A DNA stretch of 64,000 nt from Sinorhizobium alkalisoli (GTDB taxonomy: Bacteria; Pseudomonadota; Alphaproteobacteria; Rhizobiales; Rhizobiaceae): positions 868,001 through 932,000 of the forward strand of contig NZ_CP034910.1 of NCBI RefSeq assembly GCF_008932245.1, in the 5' to 3' direction. Shown piece after piece: positions 16,958 through 24,088 of the stretch. Position 1 is the stretch's first letter, and each line of letters starts with the position of its first letter. The position numbers were made by a program, and so were the translations under genes. Under the pieces are notes generated by a model. That model made no database searches. It worked only from the letters and a program-made list of their open reading frames with translations, and was not told the origin of the DNA.

Positions 16958-17347
16958 TTACGCCGGCTGTCCGTGGGCGACGAGGCGAACGAGCATAAGG
17001 CCGGCGAAAAGGCCGGCAAGCGCCAAGGCCAGGGATGCCACGACATAGATCGCGGCTGCCATCCATTGCCCGCGTTCCCACAGGCTGATCGTGTCGAGCG
17101 AGAAGGTGGAGAAGGTTGTGAAGCCGCCAAGTACGCCCGTCGTCAGGAAGAGGCGCGCTTCCTGCGAAAGCTCGCCGCGAAAAGCGAAGTATCCGGCGAG
17201 AACACCCATCAAGAAGGAACCGATGATGTTCACCGTCAGGGTGCCGGAGGGAAAGGCGACGCCGAAAAGATAGGCGGCGAACCGGTTGACGCCGTGGCGC
17301 ATCGCGCCGCCCAGTCCCGCGCCCAGAAAAACGATCAGGTAGCCCAT
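16958..17347 (-). CDS. crcB: Fluoride channel CrcB/Fluc
   Basis: 129 residues with four membrane helices. Conserved pieces are GAGLGGAMRHGVNRF near the N-terminus, NIIGSFLMG with the pore Asn, and GGFTTFSTFSLDT with the Phe-box and sodium-site residues. Fluc channels are dual-topology dimers that let fluoride leave the cell. The ATG at 17347 has GAGAAGG ten bases upstream. I looked for a fluoride riboswitch in the leader and did not recognise one. Confidence 0.93.
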   Translation of the reverse strand: MGYLIVFLGAGLGGAMRHGVNRFAAYLFGVAFPSGTLTVNIIGSFLMGVLAGYFAFRGELSQEARLFLTTGVLGGFTTFSTFSLDTISLWERGQWMAAAIYVVASLALALAGLFAGLMLVRLVAHGQPA

Positions 17348-17479
17348 CAATTATACCTTCTCAAGATGTTGCCTTCGTGTTGACGCCCGTTGCGGCCGCG
17401 TTGCGTCGCGTCTCGAAGAGATTGAACAGACGAGGAATTCAAAACGACAGGGTCGAAGGCAACTCGGCTCGATTCGGGC

Positions 17480-17945
17480 ATGGCTCTACTCTCTCGCGCG
17501 GGCGATCATGAGCAGGAGTCATCAGCTTCGTGGGGAAGCGGTTCGGCTCGATGCCTGGCAGAATCCATTGCCAACGTGCCAATTACAAGTAGCCGTGGGC
17601 CCTGTCAACACACTCTTCAAGCTGATGGTAGGGCGCATCGCGGCACGGCGATGGCTGGTTGCGGCGAAAGCCTCGCCGTCCCGTGCATCGACGATACGGC
17701 CGATGCCCGCCATCAGAATACGGCGAAAGACATGTTCGCACGGCTCGGCCTCATTGGCGAAGTCGTTGCGTTTGGCTCCGGTCGGCGGCCAGTCAGCGAG
17801 ACGATTCTCGGCTGCGAACGCGGTGCAGGCGAGTTGCTCGCTGATTGGCGCCTATTGGCACAATTATCTCATGGAACAGCTGCTCGGCCGCGTGACCCGC
17901 TATCTGCTGACGCATGCGCGCTTGCCGCTGATGATAAAGCGCTGA
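17480..17945 (+). pseudogene. Decayed universal stress protein (UspA family) gene
   Basis: The C-terminal signature of two-domain Usp proteins is visible but split between frames. In the frame of 17480 there is DDTADARHQNTAKDMFARLG followed by EVVAFGSGRRPVSETIL; then the match shifts into the frame of 17508 as IGAYWHNYLMEQLLGRVTRY, a degraded form of the normal GAYGHSRLRE-GGVTRHLL, ending near 17945. The switch falls near 17840-17850. The N-terminal half is not recognisable. I take this as a dead gene; the left limit is approximate. Confidence 0.6.
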
Positions 17946-18010
17946 GGGTGAGACCGAGGCGGGCAGCTGCTGGGGCTGTCGGCAATGCCAACACCGAGTT
18001 GAACGTCTTC

Positions 18011-18050
18011 ACTCTACAGCGCAGCGCGTCTTCAGGAGACGTGCAGGCTT
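18011..18050. repeat. Dispersed palindrome, family A, half-decayed copy
   Basis: CTACAGCGCAGCGCGTCT matches the left arm of the family, followed by a short AGACGTGC return and no clear outer right arm. It lies behind the usp remnant, in a region that appears to be decaying. Confidence 0.5.
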
Positions 18051-18313
18051 GCGCGAAGAGGGGCGGACATGGCCGAAAATCCCTTGCTGCGATTAGACGC
18101 AATGCGTGTCCTGTCGCTTCCTTTGAACAATCATGAGTCTATCCATAAACCGCAGAACGGGCTCGAAAAACGCTGAAGATTTTAGGGGTAATCGCGGGGG
18201 CTCCGGCTGTTAAACCTCCGTTAAGCCTCGCGGTGAGACTGGTCGTATATTAGCAAACCGGCGAAGTGTATCTCTTGCCAACACGGCGGCACCTCGGCCG
18301 CGAGGAGATAATT

Positions 18314-18952
18314 ATGACGTCCTGCCGTCGCATGGAAATGCTTAATCCCGTCACCGATCGGGGCGGGCAAAAGCAGCAGGATATTGGCGCGGCAAGCTGC
18401 GAAAGCATCCGCACGCTGAAGACCCTGGTAGAACGCGAACTGCCGATCGGCCTCGACAAGTTTTATGCACAGCTGCGCCAAAGCCCCGAAGTCAAGCGGT
18501 TCTTCTCGTCAGAGGAGCACATCGCCCGCGCCAAAGGGGCGCAAAAGGGGCATTGGACGAATATTTCCAATGGCGACTTCGGCGCTGGTTACGTCCAGAA
18601 GGTCCGCACCATTGTCGAGGCTGCTCGCGAGCAGGCGACCGCGCTCCAGGAGATCAACACCGCCGTGAACGGCATGGACCAGAGCACCCAGCAAAATGCC
18701 GCCATGGTGGAGGAGTCCACGGCTGCCAGCTATGCACTGGCCAAGGAAGTCAACCGCATCGCCGGCATGCTCCGGGAATTCGATAGCGCGGGCGGCGGCA
18801 CGGATCGCATTGCCCGTGCCGGTGCTGCGGTTGTTTCCACTCCTGCCGCGCCATCGCGTAGCGCGTCGCCCGTCGGCCAGATGACCGCCAGACCTGCAAA
18901 AGCCTTCCACGGCAATGCGGCGGTTGCCGACAGCGATTGGGAAGAGTTCTGA
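18314..18952 (+). CDS. Internally deleted globin-coupled chemoreceptor (protoglobin part fused to MCP tail)
   Basis: 212 residues from an ATG with GAGGAG seven bases upstream. Residues about 30-100 (LPIGLDKFYAQLRQSPEVKR, FFSSEEHIARAKGAQKGHW, YVQKVRTI) match the first helices of protoglobin sensor domains in HemAT-like soluble receptors. The sequence then jumps directly to the distal MCP signalling region: [20 protein letters not shown] and a tail ending DWEEF, the pentapeptide used to tether adaptation enzymes. The rest of the globin with its haem ligand and the MCP hairpin tip that docks CheA/CheW are missing. It looks like an in-frame internal deletion. Signalling through CheA is unlikely. 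Confidence 0.75.
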   Translation: MTSCRRMEMLNPVTDRGGQKQQDIGAASCESIRTLKTLVERELPIGLDKFYAQLRQSPEVKRFFSSEEHIARAKGAQKGHWTNISNGDFGAGYVQKVRTIVEAAREQATALQEINTAVNGMDQSTQQNAAMVEESTAASYALAKEVNRIAGMLREFDSAGGGTDRIARAGAAVVSTPAAPSRSASPVGQMTARPAKAFHGNAAVADSDWEEF

Positions 18953-19128
18953 TGGGTGAAGGCGCCTTTCCATCCGCTACGCCCGAGGACCGCGCAAACA
19001 CGGCCGAACTGCAAGCTGCGCGAGATCGCATGGTGATCATTGCATCGGAGCTCGACAAGATGCGCATCGCGCTGGTGGGCAAGGGCGAAGAGACATCGAA
19101 AGCAGAGGCCACGAGAGCCGGGAAGTAA
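18952..19128 (+). CDS. Small hypothetical protein coupled to the receptor remnant
   Basis: 58 residues, starting in a TGATG overlap with the stop of the receptor gene, which indicates translational coupling. The sequence is charged, with a central helix-like stretch (ELQAARDRMVIIASELDKMR) and a basic tail. I do not recognise a family. Confidence 0.5.
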   Translation: MGEGAFPSATPEDRANTAELQAARDRMVIIASELDKMRIALVGKGEETSKAEATRAGK

Positions 19129-19220
19129 CAAAGGGGGCGAAATTTGAGGGGCGAATTTGGCGAGCGTGATTGGGGGGCCGGCTGCGAGGCAGCCGTTCCG
19201 TTGGACGACGGAGCGTTAGG

Positions 19221-21308
19221 ATGCTTAGGCGAATAGAGTCGCGGATCAAGCCGCAGCGGTCCGTCGAGAAGTATATTCGCTCGATTGGTAGGCACTACGT
19301 GAATGCCGTCATCGTCATGACCCTGCTCATCGGAGCCACCTACCTGACAGTGGTTGTGGCGCTCGACCGCCATTCGTTGCAGCAGAATATCGGCTTTCTG
19401 ACCAGCAACCAGTTCATTCGTTTTCAGCAGCTTGCCAATCAGACGCGGGCCCTGATGCGCGCTTCGGCCGATCCCAACCTGCCCGACTATATCGTCCGCC
19501 CGATGCGGGACGATATTCACCGGGCGATCGGCGATGTCCGCGCGATGAGCCGGCAACTGTCTGCACTGCACGACGAGATCGGCCGCAATTTCCTCGAGAA
19601 GCTCAATCCGCGCGACAGCATCTCCGAGCAGTTGCGCCTCGATCTCGACGCCCGACTTGAAGATTTCCTCGCGCGCGCAGAGAGGATCGCCAATGCCGGC
19701 GCGAAAGAACGGCGCGAACGCTATTCCTTCTGGGGTCCGATCGACTTCGCCGTTTCGTCGGACAGCGTTTTGATGCGGCAGTTCGGTGATCTCATCCGCC
19801 GGGCGCATGAGCGCAGCGGCATCAGCATCGACAACGCCAAGCTGATTGGTACCGGGCTCTTGGCGCTGATTGCGGCGACCGTCATCCTGGCGAGCATCTT
19901 CCTCTTCAGCCCGCTTCTGAAGAAACTGCGCAACGAACATCGCCGGACGATGGATTTCGAGAAACGGCTGACACGGCTAGCGCATACCGATGCACTTACC
20001 GGTCTCGCCAACCGTTCCTCCTTCAATCAGGCTCTTGCCAATCTTTTCTCCGACTTAGAGCGGGCCGGGACCGGCTTTGCGATGCTGCTCATCGATCTCG
20101 ATCGCTTTAAAGCCATCAATGATAGTTTCGGCCATCCTGCGGGCGATGCGGTTTTGGACCATGTCGCCCGCGTCTTGCAAAGGACATTTCGCTCTACGGA
20201 CATCGCTGCCCGCCTGGGCGGGGACGAATTCGCCGTGCTTCTGCCAGGAATGGCCGATGCCGCGCTGCTCGCCACGATCGCCAATCGGGCTGTCGAGGCG
20301 ATCGCTGCCGAAATTCCCTTCGAGGGACGCGTGCTTCAAACGTCCGCGAGCATCGGCGGCGCTGTCGTGCCGAGCCATGCGAACGACGAGCCAAGCCTCA
20401 TGCGCGTCGTCGATCTTGCGCTCTATACGGCGAAGAGCAGCCGCAATACCGCCTTCATCTTCGACGAGGCGGCGCTCGCGCGCAGGCTGGAGCAAAACCA
20501 GCTGTCGCTGGCTCTGGTTCTTGCCGCCGATCGCGATGAATTCGTGGTGCACTATCAGCCCAAGGTCGATCTCGCGACCGGGATGCATTTGGGGTTCGAG
20601 GCACTGGTGCGCTGGCAGCATCCAGAACTCGGCCTGCTGCCGCCGGGGCGGTTTCTGCCGCTCATGGAGGGAACCCAACTCATCCGCGGCATGACGCGTG
20701 CGGTCGTCGCGACCGTCGGCCGCGACCTCAACGCTTGGAAGCGGGCGGGTCTCGTCCCCGGCCCCATCTCGATCAATCTGCCCGAAGTGCTGCTCGTCGA
20801 CAAAGAGGGCTACAACCTCTTCGTCGAGACGATCCGGGTGAACGGTCTCGAATGGCACGATTTTGCGGTGGAGATCACCGAGGACGTGTTCCTCAATCGC
20901 AGCGCCGATCAGATCCTCGATACGGTGGCGCGCTTCCGCGAGCACGGCCTCTCGGTCTCGCTTGACGATTTCGGCACCGGCTTTGCCTCGCTTGTGCATC
21001 TGCGCGACTTCCCATTCGACGAGTTGAAGATCGATCGCAGTTTCGTTGACGGCATTGGTGGCGATGCCCGCTCGGAGCAGATCATCCGCGCCATGGTCGA
21101 TCTGTCGCGCAATCTCGGCAAAGGCTGCGTCGCGGAAGGCATAGAGACGGATGCGCAACGCCGCTTTCTGCTGGAGGTCGGTTGCGAGGTGGGACAGGGC
21201 TATCTGTTCGGCAAACCGGTGCCCGTCCATCAGGCAGGCGAGCGGTTGCCGAGGCGATCCGGGGGCGTAAAGCGGTTTTCGGCCGTCGGCAGGGGGCGGC
21301 GGCCGTAG
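19221..21308 (+). CDS. Membrane GGDEF-EAL protein with periplasmic domain
   Basis: 695 residues from the ATG at 19221 (GGAG nine bases upstream). TM helix about 28-47, periplasmic helical domain about 48-208, TM helix about 211-231, GGDEF about 245-405, EAL about 425-680. Both catalytic signatures are intact: LGGDEFAVLLPG, FEALVRWQHPELGLLPP, EITEDVFLN, DDFGTGFASLVHL and AEGIETDAQ. It is followed after 31 bases by a lone periplasmic sugar-type binding protein on the same strand, repeating the arrangement seen at 3855-6940. The binding protein is its probable ligand partner. Net direction of c-di-GMP turnover is unknown. Confidence 0.92.
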   Translation: MLRRIESRIKPQRSVEKYIRSIGRHYVNAVIVMTLLIGATYLTVVVALDRHSLQQNIGFLTSNQFIRFQQLANQTRALMRASADPNLPDYIVRPMRDDIHRAIGDVRAMSRQLSALHDEIGRNFLEKLNPRDSISEQLRLDLDARLEDFLARAERIANAGAKERRERYSFWGPIDFAVSSDSVLMRQFGDLIRRAHERSGISIDNAKLIGTGLLALIAATVILASIFLFSPLLKKLRNEHRRTMDFEKRLTRLAHTDALTGLANRSSFNQALANLFSDLERAGTGFAMLLIDLDRFKAINDSFGHPAGDAVLDHVARVLQRTFRSTDIAARLGGDEFAVLLPGMADAALLATIANRAVEAIAAEIPFEGRVLQTSASIGGAVVPSHANDEPSLMRVVDLALYTAKSSRNTAFIFDEAALARRLEQNQLSLALVLAADRDEFVVHYQPKVDLATGMHLGFEALVRWQHPELGLLPPGRFLPLMEGTQLIRGMTRAVVATVGRDLNAWKRAGLVPGPISINLPEVLLVDKEGYNLFVETIRVNGLEWHDFAVEITEDVFLNRSADQILDTVARFREHGLSVSLDDFGTGFASLVHLRDFPFDELKIDRSFVDGIGGDARSEQIIRAMVDLSRNLGKGCVAEGIETDAQRRFLLEVGCEVGQGYLFGKPVPVHQAGERLPRRSGGVKRFSAVGRGRRP

Positions 21309-21339
21309 GCGGCGCGCTGTAGTATAAAGGAGTGGGGAC

Positions 21340-22581
21340 ATGAAAGTGAAAACAGTACTATTTGCGGCGGCACTGACGCTGGCGAACCCGTTGAATGTTG
21401 CGGCCGCCGATTGGTCGGGCGCGGTCGATGTCGTGCATTTCTGGGTGTCGAAGAGTGAGTCGCAAGCCCTTGACGTCTTCCGGCAGGCATGGACGAAGGC
21501 CGGCAATCAGTGGGCGGACCTGCCGGCGGATAACAAGGTGGCCGTGCAGCGGGTCGTCAGCGACCGTGTCGCCAACGGCTACGCGCCTGCCGTGATGCAA
21601 TGGAATGCCAATGAAGGTTCGCGCGAGTTGCCGGAAATGGGCATCGTGCTCGATATCGAAGAGGCGGCCAAGGCTGATCGCTGGCGAGATGTGCTGCCCG
21701 CAACCGTGCTCGACCGTATCAGCTACAAAGGCAAGATCTATTTCGCCCCCACCAACATCCATGCGGAGAACTGGCTCTGGACAAGTGAAGCCATTTTCCT
21801 GAAGGCTGGCCTGAGCGCGCCGCGGAGCTGGGATGATATCTTCGCGGCGGCCGAAAGGATCAAGGCGGAGGGACGCCTGCCCATTGCGCTTGGTGGCGGC
21901 AATTGGGAAATCTCCATCATTTTCAACAATATCATGCATTACAAGCTGGGTTCCGAGGGATATATCCGCCTCATCAGCGGAGATGCGACGGTGGTGCAGA
22001 ATCCCCGGATGGCCGAGGCGCTCGGGATGCTGCGGCGTCTCTCTCGCTATGCCGAACCTGCGGCGGTTCGCGCACCCAAGACCTGGGCGGATGCCACGGA
22101 GGCAATCGGGCGGGGCGAGGCCGGCATGCAGTTCATGGGGGATTGGGCGAAAGGTGAACTGGTTGCCCGAGGCTACGCCGTCGATCGGGACTTCGGCTGC
22201 AGCCTGGTACCCGGAACCGAGATCGCATACTTCATGGTCATCGACGCCTTCGCCTTTCCGATCACCAATCGCCCGGATGCTGCCGCTGCGCAGCAGGCCT
22301 TTGCTCGCATGCTGCTTGATCGGGACAATCAGGTCGCCTTCAGCCGCATCAAGGGCTCACTTCCCGTTCGCACGGACGTCGATCCGAGCGGGCTCGATCG
22401 GTGCGGGCGGCTCGGCCTGGAGATGATTGCTGAGAAGAGCGGAGTGAGTGCGCAATCCATGGCAATGCCGACGCAAATGTCTGACGGCTTCATAGCCGTG
22501 CTCGCGGAGTTCTTCAACGACCAAAGCATGTCCGTTGAAACGGCGCAGCGGCGACTGTACGAAGTCCTGCAACATAACTGA
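21340..22581 (+). CDS. Orphan extracellular solute-binding protein (family 1, sugar type)
   Basis: 413 residues, with AAAGGAGTGGGGAC before the ATG and a signal peptide ending VAAADW. VDVVHFWVSKSESQALDVFR, PTNIHAENWLW and AGMQFMGDWAKGEL are characteristic of family 1 carbohydrate-binding proteins of ABC importers. No permease or ATP-binding gene is near. Its place directly behind a membrane GGDEF-EAL gene suggests it serves signalling: a sugar-loaded binding protein contacting the periplasmic domain. Scavenging for a transporter encoded elsewhere is the alternative. Confidence 0.85.
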   Translation: MKVKTVLFAAALTLANPLNVAAADWSGAVDVVHFWVSKSESQALDVFRQAWTKAGNQWADLPADNKVAVQRVVSDRVANGYAPAVMQWNANEGSRELPEMGIVLDIEEAAKADRWRDVLPATVLDRISYKGKIYFAPTNIHAENWLWTSEAIFLKAGLSAPRSWDDIFAAAERIKAEGRLPIALGGGNWEISIIFNNIMHYKLGSEGYIRLISGDATVVQNPRMAEALGMLRRLSRYAEPAAVRAPKTWADATEAIGRGEAGMQFMGDWAKGELVARGYAVDRDFGCSLVPGTEIAYFMVIDAFAFPITNRPDAAAAQQAFARMLLDRDNQVAFSRIKGSLPVRTDVDPSGLDRCGRLGLEMIAEKSGVSAQSMAMPTQMSDGFIAVLAEFFNDQSMSVETAQRRLYEVLQHN

Positions 22582-22682
22582 ACGGGACCGGCTCGATCGT
22601 CCCGCTCAGTGGCTCAAGGCAGGTGATCGCATCACCTGACCATCTCCGCGATGGCGCAAGAGGCATGAGAGCAAATCGAGCT

Positions 22683-23900
22683 CTATCGCCGGTTCGCCGG
22701 ACCGGAATGGCCCGGCGCGACACCGTTGGGCGCTTCGACGGGCGGACATATGCCTCCGCCCGTCTGGGCTGCCCAGATCGGTGGTTTGGCGACTGGTTTT
22801 CCGCCGTTGACGCGCGAGCGCGGAGTCCGGTCCGCTTTTCGGGCGGGCTCCTCCATCCGGTCGCGCCCATGGAGTCCTGGAAGCGCATGATAGATGTCCA
22901 TATAGCCGCGCGTCATACGTTCCACCGTGAAGCGGCGCTCGAAGGCCGCCCGCACTTTGCGCCTGTCAAGCAGGAGCACGCGGTCCAATTCCGTAACCGC
23001 CTCGGCAACCGAGTCGACCAGCACGCCCGACACGCCATCTTCGATGACCTCCGGCGCCGAGCCGTAGCGGAAGGCAAGCACGGGCGTGCCGCACGCCATG
23101 GCCTCGATCATCACAAGGCCGAATGGTTCCGGCCAGTCGATAGGAAACAATAGCGCCGCTGCGTCGCCGAGGAATTCCGCCTTTTGCCTCTCATCGATCT
23201 CGCCGATGAACTCGACGTTCGGATGGCACGCGATAAGGGGTTCGACAACCGCCTCCCAATAGGCGCGGTCCTTGGCGTCTATCTTTGCCGCGATCTTCAG
23301 TTGCCTGCCGACCCGGGTCGCGATCTCGATCGCCCGGTCCGGTCCTTTCTCCGGCGAAATGCGCCCGAGGAACGCCAGATAGTTGCCGCCGGGCTTTTCC
23401 TTGAATGGCAACAGCTTGGGATCCAGCCCGTGGTAAACGGTGCCGCGCCAGTTGGCCACCGGGATCGGCCGGCGCTGGTCGTTCGAGATGGAAACCAGGG
23501 GGATGTCGGAGAAAGCGCGATAGAACGGCCGCAGATCCGGCTCGTCGAGGCGCGTGTGCAGGGTCGTCACGGTTCGCTCGGCGAAATCTCGGATCAGCGG
23601 AAAATGCAGCAGATCGATGTGGAAGTGCAGGACATCGAATTGGTGCGCCCGCCGCCGCACCTCTTCCAGCATGACCATATTATGGGGAAGAAAATCACGG
23701 ACCGCCGCATTGAGCCTGAGCGCGACCTCGCAGCAAGGCACCAGTTTCGATGTGGTGATCGAGTCTCCACTTGCAAAGAGCGTCACGTCGTGGCCAAGCC
23801 TTACGAGTTCTTCCGTCAGGCAGCCGACGATCCGCTCGGTCCCGCCGTAAAGCTTCGGGGGAACCCTTTCTGCAAGAGGGGCGATTTGCGCAATTTTCAT
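22683..23900 (-). CDS. Glycosyltransferase family 4 protein
   Basis: 405 residues from the ATG at 23900 (CAGGAGT upstream). N-terminal MKIAQIAPLAERVPPKLYGG and FDVLHFHIDLL fit the acceptor half of GT-B enzymes; FLGRISPEKGPDRAIEIA and PEPFGLVMIEAMACGTPVLA hold the EX7E-type donor-site motif of GT4. The last about 60 residues (from GLHGRDRMEEPA) are Pro/Arg/Gly-rich and outside the family fold. It is divergent from the SDR-VKOR fusion gene. The sugar and acceptor are unknown. Confidence 0.9.
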   Translation of the reverse strand: MKIAQIAPLAERVPPKLYGGTERIVGCLTEELVRLGHDVTLFASGDSITTSKLVPCCEVALRLNAAVRDFLPHNMVMLEEVRRRAHQFDVLHFHIDLLHFPLIRDFAERTVTTLHTRLDEPDLRPFYRAFSDIPLVSISNDQRRPIPVANWRGTVYHGLDPKLLPFKEKPGGNYLAFLGRISPEKGPDRAIEIATRVGRQLKIAAKIDAKDRAYWEAVVEPLIACHPNVEFIGEIDERQKAEFLGDAAALLFPIDWPEPFGLVMIEAMACGTPVLAFRYGSAPEVIEDGVSGVLVDSVAEAVTELDRVLLLDRRKVRAAFERRFTVERMTRGYMDIYHALPGLHGRDRMEEPARKADRTPRSRVNGGKPVAKPPIWAAQTGGGICPPVEAPNGVAPGHSGPANRR

Positions 23901-24088
23901 TGCAGTACTCCTGTTGTCGGGCCGCGGCGAAGGCGGGATGCATTCGCTCGAAGGGCAGCGCGAGCTCACCTGCAACAATTGCCGAAACTGCCACTTGTTC
24001 CCGCAAGCGAACTGCTGCGACCGCGGAGGAAGGGAACATTCCCGTCTGATGCGATGTTTGCGAAAGGTACTCCCGCGAAGGTTTGGAT

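Noticed and set aside
17348..17480. Fluoride riboswitch before crcB
   Set aside because: I looked for the conserved pseudoknot sequence in the leader and could not find it.
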